Source: Mycolicibacterium mageritense
GTDB lineage: Bacteria; Actinomycetota; Actinomycetes; Mycobacteriales; Mycobacteriaceae
DNA length: 64,000 bases
Direction: 5' to 3'
Assembly: GCF_010727475.1 (NCBI RefSeq)
Contig: NZ_AP022567.1
Span: 4,712,001-4,776,000, forward strand
Positions 7,697-15,046 of this stretch are shown piece after piece. Position numbers and translations under genes: made by a program. The notes under the pieces are model-generated. The model had not been told where the DNA came from. It did no database searches and saw only the letters and a program-made list of their open reading frames with translations. The first letter of the stretch is position 1, and each line of letters starts with the position of its first letter.

Positions 7697-9082
7697 TTAC
7701 AGCAGCTTGCCCGCCTCACCCAGCACGCTGTGCAGGATGTCGTAGATCGCGTCGAACTCGGCCTGCCCGCTGATCAGCGGCGGCGCGAGCTGGATCACTG
7801 GGTCGCCACGGTCGTCGGCGCGGCAGTACAGGCCGGCCTCCCACAGCGCGGGGGTCAGGAATCCGCGCAGCAGCCGCTCGGACTCTTCGTCGTTGAACGT
7901 CTCCTTGGTGGTCTTGTCCTTGACCAGTTCGATGCCGTAGAAGAATCCTTCGCCACGGACATCGCCGACGATCGGCAGGTCGTAGAGCTTCTCCAAGGTG
8001 GCCCGGAACGCAGGAGCGGCTTCCTTGACGTGGTTGTTGAGGCCCTCGCGCTCGAAGATGTCGAGGTTGGCCAGCGCAACCGCGGACGAAACCGGGTGTC
8101 CGCCAAAGGTGTAGCCGTGGCCGAAGGTCGTCTTGCCGTCGTTGAACGGTTCGAACAGCCGGTCGCTGGCGACCATCGCGCCGAGCGGCGAATAGCCGGA
8201 CGTCAGACCCTTGGCGCTCGTGATGATGTCGGGCACGTAGCCGAAGTCGTTGCACGCGAACATCGATCCGATGCGGCCGTATGCGCAGATCACCTCGTCG
8301 GATACCAGCAGCACGTCGTACTGGTCGCAGATCTCGCGTACCCGCTCGAAGTACCCCGGCGGCGGCGGGAAGCATCCGCCCGCGTTCTGCACCGGCTCGA
8401 GGAACACCGCGGCGACGGTGTCGGGGCCCTCGAACTCGATGGCCTCGGCGATCCGGTCGGCACAGTAACGCCCGAAAGCCTTCTCGTCATGCGCGTATTC
8501 GGCAGGCGCACGGTAGAAGTTGGTGTTGGGTGCGCGGAATCCGCCAGGGGTCAGCGGCTCGAACGGAGCCTTGAACGCCGGGATGCCGGTGATGGCCAGC
8601 GCGCCCTGCGGCGTGCCGTGATAGGCGATCGAACGCGAAACCACCTTGTGCTTACCGGGTTTCCCGGTCAGCTTGAAGTACTGCTTGGCCAGCTTCCATG
8701 CGCTCTCCACGGCTTCGCCGCCACCGGTGGTGAAGAACACGCGGTTCAGATCACCCGGTGCGAATCCGGCGACACGCTCGGCCAGCTCGATGGCCGGTGG
8801 CGTGGCGTAGGACCACAGCGGGAAGAAGGACAGTTTCTCGGCCTGCTTGGCGGCGGCCTCGGCAAGTTCCTTGCGGCCGTGGCCGACCTGGACGACGAAC
8901 AGGCCCGACAGTCCGTCGATGTAGCTCTTGCCCTTGTCGTCGAAGATCCGGACACCTTCGCCGCGGGTGATGATGGGCGGTGTGATGCCTTCACCATGGC
9001 GGGCGAAGTGCCCCCACAGGTGCCGGTTGGCTTTTGCGGCGAGATCGGCCGATGCCGTCTCGGTGGTATCAGCGATTGTCAT
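7697..9082 (-). CDS. Class III (omega/GABA-type) aminotransferase
   Basis: A 461-residue PLP enzyme of the class III group (GABA, beta-alanine, putrescine and similar omega-amines to aldehyde, with pyruvate or 2-oxoglutarate as acceptor). Motifs are VFFTTGGGEAVESAWK, YHGTPQGAL, VFLEPVQNAGG, VSDEVICAYGR (PLP Asp) and the Schiff-base lysine in TSAKGLTSGYSP. The start is the ATG at 9082, overlapping the Lrp stop as ATGA; an in-frame TTG twelve bases upstream is less likely. It is co-transcribed with the Lrp regulator and divergent from an aminoaldehyde-type dehydrogenase, so transamination then oxidation of the aldehyde is a likely two-step pathway. It corresponds to Rv3329. Confidence 0.88.
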   Translation of the reverse strand: MTIADTTETASADLAAKANRHLWGHFARHGEGITPPIITRGEGVRIFDDKGKSYIDGLSGLFVVQVGHGRKELAEAAAKQAEKLSFFPLWSYATPPAIELAERVAGFAPGDLNRVFFTTGGGEAVESAWKLAKQYFKLTGKPGKHKVVSRSIAYHGTPQGALAITGIPAFKAPFEPLTPGGFRAPNTNFYRAPAEYAHDEKAFGRYCADRIAEAIEFEGPDTVAAVFLEPVQNAGGCFPPPPGYFERVREICDQYDVLLVSDEVICAYGRIGSMFACNDFGYVPDIITSAKGLTSGYSPLGAMVASDRLFEPFNDGKTTFGHGYTFGGHPVSSAVALANLDIFEREGLNNHVKEAAPAFRATLEKLYDLPIVGDVRGEGFFYGIELVKDKTTKETFNDEESERLLRGFLTPALWEAGLYCRADDRGDPVIQLAPPLISGQAEFDAIYDILHSVLGEAGKLL

Positions 9083-9597
9083 CGAGTTCCCCAATTATAT
9101 TGCTGCTTAACAAGTTTCAAATACACAAGCGTTTCGGTGGATATCACTCCCGGCAATGCACGGATTTTGGTGTTGAGGAGTTCGAGCAGGCTGTCGTCGT
9201 CCTCGCAGACCACCTCGACGATGGCGTCGAAGGATCCTGCGGTCAGCACGACGTAGTCGACCGATTCGATGTCGGCCAGCTTCTCGGCGAGCTTCAGCGT
9301 GTCACCGGTGCACCGGATGCCGATCATGGCCTGCCGGGCGAACCCGAGCTGCAGCGGATCGGTCACCGCGACGATCTGCATGACGCCGGCGTCGACCATG
9401 CGCTGCACGCGCTGGCGCACCGCGGCCTCCGACAGCCCGACGGCTTTGCCGATGCCCGCGTACGAGCGTCGGCCGTCGGCCTGCAACTTCTCGATGATCG
9501 CTTTCGACAATTCATCGAGCTGGAAGGCGGCTCCCGGCCGAGAATGGTTCACGCGCAACGGGACGGGCTGAAGGTCGTGACCATCAGGATTGGTCAT
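9079..9597 (-). CDS. Lrp/AsnC-family regulator
   Basis: A 172-residue regulator. The N-terminal helix-turn-helix (about residues 25-75: LDELSKAIIEKLQADGRRSYAGIGKAVGLSEAAVRQRV) is followed by the RAM effector domain (VTDPLQLGFARQAMIGI to VVCEDDDSLLELLNTKIRALPGV). The start is the ATG at 9597. Its stop overlaps the aminotransferase start (ATGA). The aldehyde dehydrogenase is transcribed divergently 122 bp away. It therefore probably controls both according to an amino acid or amine. Confidence 0.9.
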   Translation of the reverse strand: MTNPDGHDLQPVPLRVNHSRPGAAFQLDELSKAIIEKLQADGRRSYAGIGKAVGLSEAAVRQRVQRMVDAGVMQIVAVTDPLQLGFARQAMIGIRCTGDTLKLAEKLADIESVDYVVLTAGSFDAIVEVVCEDDDSLLELLNTKIRALPGVISTETLVYLKLVKQQYNWGTR

Positions 9598-9719
9598 GCT
9601 CCGATTGTGCACGGAATCCGTCGTTTTAGGCAACCTAATCGATGAATTCACGCGTCTGAGGGGGCTCCGGCTGTCGTATTGCGTAGCAATCCGGTACGGC
9701 GATCGGTTAGCGTTGGGCC

Positions 9720-11207
9720 ATGAGTGTTGCGGTGAATCTCGCGAGCAGCTGGATCGACGGGGCCCCGGTCGCGACCGGCGGCCAAACACACCGGATCATC
9801 GATCCGGCGACCGGTGACGGCGTTGCCGACTATGCCCTGGCGACCCCGGCAGACGTGGACATCGCGGTCGCCGCGGCCCGCAAGGCATTGCCGGAATGGT
9901 CGGGTGCAACGCCCGCCGAGCGTTCCGCGGTGCTCGCCAAACTCGCGAAACTGGCCGACGAACACGCCGACCAGCTGATCGCCGAGGAGGTCAGCCAGAC
10001 CGGCAAGCCGGTGCGCTTGGCCACTGAGTTCGACGTCCCCGGCAGCATCGACAACATCGACTTCTTCGCGGGCGCGGCGCGGCACCTGGAAGGCAAGGCG
10101 ACCGCCGAATACTCGGGCGACCACACGTCGAGCATCCGGCGGGAAGCCGTCGGCGTCGTCGCGACCATCACGCCGTGGAACTATCCGCTGCAGATGGCGG
10201 TGTGGAAGGTCATCCCCGCGCTGGCGGCCGGCTGTTCGGTTGTCATCAAGCCCGCCGAGATCACGCCGCTGACCACCTTGACGCTGGCGCGCCTGGCCAC
10301 CGAGGCCGGCCTGCCCGACGGCGTGTTCAACGTGGTGACGGGCGGCGGCGCGGACGTCGGAACTGCCCTGGCCGGTCATCGCGACGTCGACGTCGTCACG
10401 TTCACGGGCTCGACCGCCGTCGGCCGCAAGGTCATGGCCGCCGCGGCCGTGCACGGCCACCGCACCCAGCTGGAGCTGGGCGGCAAGGCCCCGTTCGTGG
10501 TGTTCGACGATGCCGACCTCGACGCCGCGATCCAGGGCGCGGTGGCCGGCGCGCTGATCAACACCGGCCAGGACTGCACCGCGGCCACCCGGGCCATCGT
10601 GGCTCGTGACCTGTACGACGACTTCGTCGCAGGTGTCGCCGAGGTGATGAGCAAGATCGTGGTCGGCGATCCGCACGATCCGGACACCGACCTCGGCCCG
10701 CTGATCTCGTTCGCACATCGCGACAAGGTGGCGGGCATGGTCGCCCGGGCTCCCGAGCAGGGTGGCCGGATCGTCACCGGTGGGGTCGTGCCGGACCTGC
10801 CGGGATCGTTCTACCGCCCCACGTTGATCGCTGATGTCACCGAATCCTCAGAGGTGTACCGCGACGAGATCTTCGGCCCGGTGCTGACGGTGCGGCCGTT
10901 CACCGATGACGACGACGCCATCCGGCAGGCCAACGACACCGAATACGGCCTGGCCGCCTCGGCGTGGACCCGCGACGTGTACCGCGCGCAGCGGGCGTCG
11001 CGCGAGATCCACGCGGGTTGCGTGTGGATCAACGACCACATCCCGATCATCAGCGAGATGCCGCACGGCGGTGTCGGTGCGTCCGGGTTCGGCAAGGACA
11101 TGAGCGATTACTCGTTCGAGGAGTACCTCACCATCAAGCACGTGATGAGCGATGTCACGGGTGTCGCCGAAAAAGACTGGCACCGAACGATATTCACCAA
11201 GCGGTAG
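9720..11207 (+). CDS. Aldehyde dehydrogenase (aminobutyraldehyde dehydrogenase-like)
   Basis: A 495-residue NAD(P)-dependent aldehyde dehydrogenase. It shows TPWNYPLQMAVWKVIPALAAG and KPAEITPLT (cofactor site), FTGSTAVGRKV, the general-base Glu in LELGGKAPFVVF, and the nucleophilic Cys in NTGQDCTAATR. The overall sequence is closest to PatD/betaine-aldehyde types acting on 4-aminobutanal or related aminoaldehydes. It is divergent from the Lrp/aminotransferase pair, whose product would be its substrate. Precise substrate is inferred from context. Confidence 0.88.
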   Translation: MSVAVNLASSWIDGAPVATGGQTHRIIDPATGDGVADYALATPADVDIAVAAARKALPEWSGATPAERSAVLAKLAKLADEHADQLIAEEVSQTGKPVRLATEFDVPGSIDNIDFFAGAARHLEGKATAEYSGDHTSSIRREAVGVVATITPWNYPLQMAVWKVIPALAAGCSVVIKPAEITPLTTLTLARLATEAGLPDGVFNVVTGGGADVGTALAGHRDVDVVTFTGSTAVGRKVMAAAAVHGHRTQLELGGKAPFVVFDDADLDAAIQGAVAGALINTGQDCTAATRAIVARDLYDDFVAGVAEVMSKIVVGDPHDPDTDLGPLISFAHRDKVAGMVARAPEQGGRIVTGGVVPDLPGSFYRPTLIADVTESSEVYRDEIFGPVLTVRPFTDDDDAIRQANDTEYGLAASAWTRDVYRAQRASREIHAGCVWINDHIPIISEMPHGGVGASGFGKDMSDYSFEEYLTIKHVMSDVTGVAEKDWHRTIFTKR

Positions 11208-11250
11208 CGCGGATCGCCGGCGCAGTCGGTGAGCTACTACGCTCGGGTGG

Positions 11251-12159
11251 GTGACCACTGCGGCGCGGGCAGACGAGTTCGAGGCGCTGCGGCCGCAATT
11301 GCTGGCGGTCGCCTACCGGTTGACGGGCACCTACGCCGATGCTGAAGACATCGTCCAGGACGCGTGGATCCGCTGGGACGCCAACCGCACCGAGATCGCC
11401 GACCTGCGAGCCTGGCTGACCACCGTCGTGAGCCGGCTGGGCCTGGACCGGTTGCGGTCGGCCGCCCATCGGCGTGAGGCCTACTTCGGTGAGTGGCTGC
11501 CCGAGCCCGTCGTGACGGGGTTCGACGGGAACGACCCGCTCAACGCGGTGGTGGCGGGGGAGGACGCGCGGTTCGCGGCCATGGTGGTGCTGGAGCGGCT
11601 GACACCAGACCAGCGAGTGGCCTTTGTGCTGCACGACGGATTCTCGGTGCCGTTCGGTGAGATCGCCGAGGTGCTCGGCGTGAGCCCCGCCGCCGCCCGC
11701 CAATTGGCGTCGCGGGCGCGCCGCGCCGTGGCAGACGGCCCGCCCCCGGTTGCCGACGACACGCACAACGAGGTGGCCGGCGAGTTGATGGCGGCCCTCG
11801 CGTCAGGCGAGCTCGATGCCGTCGTGCGCGTGCTGCATCCCGACGTGACCTTCACCGGTGACTCCAACCGCCGCGCCCCGACCGCGGCTCGCGTCATCCA
11901 CGGCCCCGACAAGGTGGCCCGGTTCCTGCTGGGGCTGTCGCGGCGATACGGGCCGAACTGGCTCGCCGGTAGCCAGTTCGCGCTGGTCAACGGTCAGCTG
12001 GGGGTCTACACGCGCGGTGCCCCGGCCGCCGACGGCTACCCGGAGATGATGCCGCGCGTCACGGTCTTCTCGGTCCGCGACGGGAAAGTCTGCGCGGTCT
12101 GGGACATCGCCAACCCCGACAAGTTCACCGGATCCCCGCTACGTGGAGGTGTGCAGTGA
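11251..12159 (+). CDS. sigJ: ECF41-family RNA polymerase sigma factor SigJ
   Basis: A 302-residue extracytoplasmic-function sigma factor with a C-terminal SnoaL-like extension. Region 2 reads AYRLTGTYADAEDIVQDAWIRW. The linker contains GEWLPEPVV, a hallmark of ECF41. Region 4 reads RVAFVLHDGFSVPFGEIAEVLGVSPAAARQLASRARRA. The C-terminal domain (about residues 170-300) ends with IANPDKF, the conserved NPDKL-type motif thought to act as a built-in regulator in place of an anti-sigma factor. The start is GTG. The next gene overlaps its stop. It matches Rv3328c. The divergent partner and the target promoter nearby (13205-13238) fit the ECF41 pattern. Confidence 0.92.
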   Translation: MTTAARADEFEALRPQLLAVAYRLTGTYADAEDIVQDAWIRWDANRTEIADLRAWLTTVVSRLGLDRLRSAAHRREAYFGEWLPEPVVTGFDGNDPLNAVVAGEDARFAAMVVLERLTPDQRVAFVLHDGFSVPFGEIAEVLGVSPAAARQLASRARRAVADGPPPVADDTHNEVAGELMAALASGELDAVVRVLHPDVTFTGDSNRRAPTAARVIHGPDKVARFLLGLSRRYGPNWLAGSQFALVNGQLGVYTRGAPAADGYPEMMPRVTVFSVRDGKVCAVWDIANPDKFTGSPLRGGVQ

Positions 12160-12671
12160 TGCCGACCGATCCAGCAGGCCTCGCCCAGACGTTCGGCAAG
12201 GTGATGTTCCGCGGCATGGACAAGATGCGGCACCGCGATGCGTTCGACATCGGGGAACCCACGGCCATTGACTTCGCGGGCTTCGACAGGTACCGGCAGA
12301 TCGTGCTGGTGACCTACAAGCGATCCGGTGAGGCCGTCCCGAGCCCGATCAACCACGGGGTCGCCGACGGCAAGATCTACGTGCGCACCGACGCGTCGAC
12401 CGCGAAGGTCAAACGCATCCGCAACAACCCCAAAGTGCTTGTGGTGGGCAGCAATCTGCGCGGCAAGCCCAGCGGTCCCGTCGCGGCAGGCGTGGCGCGC
12501 ATCCTGCCTGAGGCAGAACACGCGCACGCCGACGCGGTGATCGCGGCCAACTGGAGCCTGCCGATGAAGCTGTTCGAGCGTGGCCTCGACCGCGGGAGTC
12601 AGGCCTTCGACATGCCCATCGCGTTCATCGAGATCAAGCCCACGGCACCCGGCACGCATCCCCCGAGTTGA
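12156..12671 (+). CDS. PPOX-class F420-dependent oxidoreductase
   Basis: About 170 residues forming a single split-barrel flavin/deazaflavin-binding domain. Characteristic stretches are RYRQIVLVTYKRSGEAVPSP, NHGVADGKIYVRTDAST and KVKRIRNNPKVLVV. Members use reduced F420 (or FMN) to reduce unknown substrates. The start is a GTG at 12156 or the ATG at 12159, both overlapping the sigJ stop, so it is translated with sigJ. It converges with the carboxymuconolactone-decarboxylase gene and the two coding ends overlap by 38 bp. Confidence 0.82.
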   Translation: MMPTDPAGLAQTFGKVMFRGMDKMRHRDAFDIGEPTAIDFAGFDRYRQIVLVTYKRSGEAVPSPINHGVADGKIYVRTDASTAKVKRIRNNPKVLVVGSNLRGKPSGPVAAGVARILPEAEHAHADAVIAANWSLPMKLFERGLDRGSQAFDMPIAFIEIKPTAPGTHPPS

Positions 12672-13203
12672 AGCCTTGCTCGGTGATGCCGAGCGCCGAG
12701 TACATCCGGGCGCGCATGTTCTCCACGCCGATCTGATACGTCAGCTCGATCACGCCGTCGTCTCCGAAGCGGCGCCGCAGGTCGGCCACCTGCTCGTCGG
12801 TGACCGTGTGCGGGTCTTTCGTCATCGCGTCGGCGTAGGCGATCGCGGCGCGCTCGTCGTCATTGAACAACGGTGAGGTCGCGTAGTCGTCGATCGACTT
12901 GAGCCGGTCCACGTCGAGGTTCTCCAGGCGCATCAGCATCGAGCCGAAGTCGACACACCACGAGCACCCGACGGTGCGGGCCGTCCAGAACACCGCGAGT
13001 TCGCGAACGCTGGCGGGCAGCTTCTTCGAGCCGCCCTGCAGCAGCATCTCGTGCACGCCGTTGGCCACCATGAGGCGTGGATGATGCGCGGCCACGGTGA
13101 ACGGCTCGGGCACCTCACCGAACTGGCGCTTGGCGTACCAGTACATGGCGCGGGTCAGCAGGCCGGCTTGTTTCGGGGTCACAGGGGCAATTCGTGTGGT
13201 CAT
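12634..13203 (-). CDS. Carboxymuconolactone decarboxylase/AhpD-like protein, SigJ target
   Basis: A 189-residue helical protein of the CMD/AhpD superfamily. The redox-type CxxC lies in RTVGCSWCVDFGSML, preceded by ELAVFWTA, with DERAAIAYADAMT further on. Proteins of this family are the standard partner genes of ECF41 sigma factors, together with other oxidoreductases. The start is the ATG at 13203. The promoter just in front matches the ECF41 consensus and leaves almost no leader, so the mRNA may be leaderless. The physiological reaction is not known; a peroxidase-type or thiol role is possible because of the CxxC. Confidence 0.88.
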   Translation of the reverse strand: MTTRIAPVTPKQAGLLTRAMYWYAKRQFGEVPEPFTVAAHHPRLMVANGVHEMLLQGGSKKLPASVRELAVFWTARTVGCSWCVDFGSMLMRLENLDVDRLKSIDDYATSPLFNDDERAAIAYADAMTKDPHTVTDEQVADLRRRFGDDGVIELTYQIGVENMRARMYSALGITEQGFNSGDACRVPWA

Positions 13204-13204
13204 G

Positions 13205-13238
13205 TTGGTTAGACGGGGCAGGCTCTGGGTTTGTGACA
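13205..13238 (-). promoter_or_regulatory. ECF41 (SigJ) promoter
   Basis: On the minus strand TGTCACA (13238-13232) is followed after 16 bases by CGTC (13215-13212). These are the -35 and -10 elements known for ECF41 sigma factors. The ATG at 13203 is nine bases past the -10 element, so transcription should start at or next to the start codon. Confidence 0.8.
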
Positions 13239-13244
13239 CCCAAT

Positions 13245-13291
13245 CTGAGCTTGTGTGCGAAATTTCCGGAAAACTTCGCACACAAGCTCAG
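13245..13291. repeat. Large perfect hairpin, left of the DUF559 gene
   Basis: Two perfect 17-base arms (left CTGAGCTTGTGTGCGAA, 13245-13261; right 13275-13291) enclose 13 bases that are themselves nearly palindromic (TTTCCGGAAA). A close relative lies on the other side of the DUF559 gene at 14192-14248. It could be a mobile palindromic unit, a transcription terminator or both. Confidence 0.9.
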
Positions 13292-13338
13292 GTTCGGCAC
13301 ACCGGGAACCGGCGAGTGGCCACTGCCGTCTTAACTGC

Positions 13339-14190
13339 ATGCTCTTCCTGGGTTCCGAGGCACTGGCGGCGGGCAAGGTCAACCGCTATCAGCTCCGAAC
13401 CCAGTACGACGCGGTGTTCCGGAATGTATATGTGCCGCGGGGAACCGAGCTCACGCCCGTTGACAAAGCCGTGGCGGCGTGGTTGTGGTCGGGCCGGAAG
13501 GCAACCCTGGTGGGGCTGTCCGCGGCCGCACTGCACGGCTCGCGTTGGATCGACGCGAAGCACCCTGCCGAGCTGAATCAGCCCAGCCAGCACAAGACGG
13601 GCGGCATCGTGCTGCACAGCGACAACCTGTGGGACGACGAGACCTGCCTCGTCCATGGCATCACGGTGACCACGCCGGAGCGAACGGCATTCGATCTGGG
13701 CCGCCGACGTGGACTGGAGACGGCCGTGATTCGCGTGGACGCGCTGCTGCAGGTCGGCAAACTCAAGCTCTCAGATGTGCAGCCACTTCTCCAGCGTCAC
13801 AAGGGGATACCCGGGATTGTGCAGTTGCGCCGCGTGCTGGAGCTCGCCGACGACGGCGCTGAATCACCCCAGGAAACCAGGCTTCGGCTGGTGTTCACCG
13901 ATGCAGGTATGCGGCCGACCCAAACGCAGATCGAGGTGTTCGGGCACTGGCGTGAACTGGTCGGGCGCATCGACATGGGGTGGCCGGAATGGAAGGTCGG
14001 CGTGCAGTACGACGGCGTTCAGCACTGGACCGACGCGAGCCAACGCACAAAGGACATCGACCAGAACGTCGAGTACCAGGATCTCGGCTGGCGGATCGTC
14101 CGCGTTGGTGCCGACCTGCTCCGGTATCGCCAACGCGCGATCATTGACCGCACCCGCCAAGCGCTGCGGGAGGCGGGTGCGCCCTTCTGA
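13339..14190 (+). CDS. DUF559/AbiEi-like protein (PD-(D/E)XK-type fold), copy 1
   Basis: A 283-residue protein. The N-terminal part (about 1-170) resembles the AbiEi-like regulator/antitoxin module common in actinobacterial DUF559 proteins (FRNVYVPRGTE, TLVGLSAAALHG, TTPERTAFDLG). The C-terminal part is the DUF559 endonuclease-like domain related to Vsr (GRIDMGWPEWKVGVQYDG, later DLGWRIVRV). The usual second acidic residue of VEYDG is Gln here (VQYDG), which may affect catalysis. The start is the ATG at 13339; upstream codons run into the hairpin. It is a solitary gene between sigJ-linked genes and sdhB, with a large hairpin on each side. Function unknown. Confidence 0.75.
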   Translation: MLFLGSEALAAGKVNRYQLRTQYDAVFRNVYVPRGTELTPVDKAVAAWLWSGRKATLVGLSAAALHGSRWIDAKHPAELNQPSQHKTGGIVLHSDNLWDDETCLVHGITVTTPERTAFDLGRRRGLETAVIRVDALLQVGKLKLSDVQPLLQRHKGIPGIVQLRRVLELADDGAESPQETRLRLVFTDAGMRPTQTQIEVFGHWRELVGRIDMGWPEWKVGVQYDGVQHWTDASQRTKDIDQNVEYQDLGWRIVRVGADLLRYRQRAIIDRTRQALREAGAPF

Positions 14191-14191
14191 A

Positions 14192-14248
14192 CGAATCTGA
14201 GCTTGTGTACGAAATTCCGGCGAAATCTCGTACACAAGCTCAGATTCG
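14192..14248. repeat. Large perfect hairpin, right of the DUF559 gene
   Basis: Two perfect 21-base arms (14192-14212 and 14228-14248; core TCTGAGCTTGTGTACGA) around a 15-base loop containing AATTCCGGCGAAAT. It shares CTGAGCTTGTGT and the TTCCGG loop centre with the hairpin at 13245-13291. It sits 12 bp from the sdhB stop and may also terminate the sdh transcript. Confidence 0.9.
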
Positions 14249-14260
14249 GCAAGCAAACAC

Positions 14261-15046
14261 CTAGCGCGCAAACATCAACGCGCGCTTGACCTCCTGGATC
14301 GCCTGGGTCACCTGGATGCCACGCGGGCAGGCCTCGGTGCAGTTGAACGTGGTGCGGCAGCGCCACACGCCGTCGACCTCGTTGAGGATGTCCAGCCGCT
14401 CGGCGGCCGCCTCGTCACGCGAATCGAAGATGAACCGGTGGGCGTTAACGATCGCGGCCGGGCCGAAGTACGAGCCCTCGCTCCAGTACACCGGGCAGCT
14501 CGTGGTGCAGCACGCGCACAGGATGCACTTGGTGGTGTCGTCGAAGCGGGCCCGGTCGGTCGCGCTCTGGATGCGTTCCTTGGTGGGCGGGTTGCCGCTG
14601 GTGATCAGGAACGGCTTGACGGCGCGGTAGGCGTCGAAGAAGGGCTCCATGTTGACCACGAGATCCTTCTCCACGGGCAGGCCGCGGATCGGCTCGATGG
14701 TGATGGTGAGCTGCTTGCCGGGCTTCTTGGGCAGCAGATCGCGCATGAGCACCTTGCAGGCCAGCCGGTTGACGCCGTTGATGCGCATGGCGTCGGATCC
14801 GCACACGCCGTGGGCGCAGGACCGCCGGAAGGTCAGTGTGCCGTCCAGATAGCCCTTGACGTAGAGCAGCAGGTTGAGCAGCCGGTCCGAGGGCAGACAC
14901 GGCACCCGGAAGCTCTGCCAGCCCGCGGCGTCGGGGTTCTCGGGGTTGAACCGGGCGATCTTGAGGGTCACCATCACCGCGCCCTCGGGCACAGGAGGCA
15001 GGGGCGGGTCGCCGGCTTCTGGTTTGTCGATGACGGGGGCGCTCAT
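14261..15046 (-). CDS. sdhB: Succinate dehydrogenase iron-sulfur subunit
   Basis: A 261-residue electron-transfer subunit of complex II. All three cluster motifs are present: [2Fe-2S] in CAHGVCGSDAM with a later Cys in RLACK, [4Fe-4S] in CILCACCTTSCPVYW, and [3Fe-4S] in CRTTFNCTEACPRGI. It passes electrons from the SdhA flavin to menaquinone. The ATG shares one base with the sdhA stop (TGATG). It is the last gene of sdhCDAB; a strong hairpin follows 12 bp after the stop. It corresponds to Rv3319. Mycobacteria have two Sdh enzymes; the SdhC and SdhD anchors and the locus point to Sdh2. Confidence 0.96.
   Translation of the reverse strand: MSAPVIDKPEAGDPPLPPVPEGAVMVTLKIARFNPENPDAAGWQSFRVPCLPSDRLLNLLLYVKGYLDGTLTFRRSCAHGVCGSDAMRINGVNRLACKVLMRDLLPKKPGKQLTITIEPIRGLPVEKDLVVNMEPFFDAYRAVKPFLITSGNPPTKERIQSATDRARFDDTTKCILCACCTTSCPVYWSEGSYFGPAAIVNAHRFIFDSRDEAAAERLDILNEVDGVWRCRTTFNCTEACPRGIQVTQAIQEVKRALMFAR

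Noticed and set aside
7730..9256. 508-codon plus-strand open reading opposite the aminotransferase
   Set aside because: Shadow of a conserved class III aminotransferase; no family features.
13245..14248. Hairpins as the ends of a DDE insertion sequence
   Set aside because: Each hairpin is a self-contained palindrome rather than one terminal repeat of a pair, there is no obvious target-site duplication, and the enclosed protein is not a transposase.
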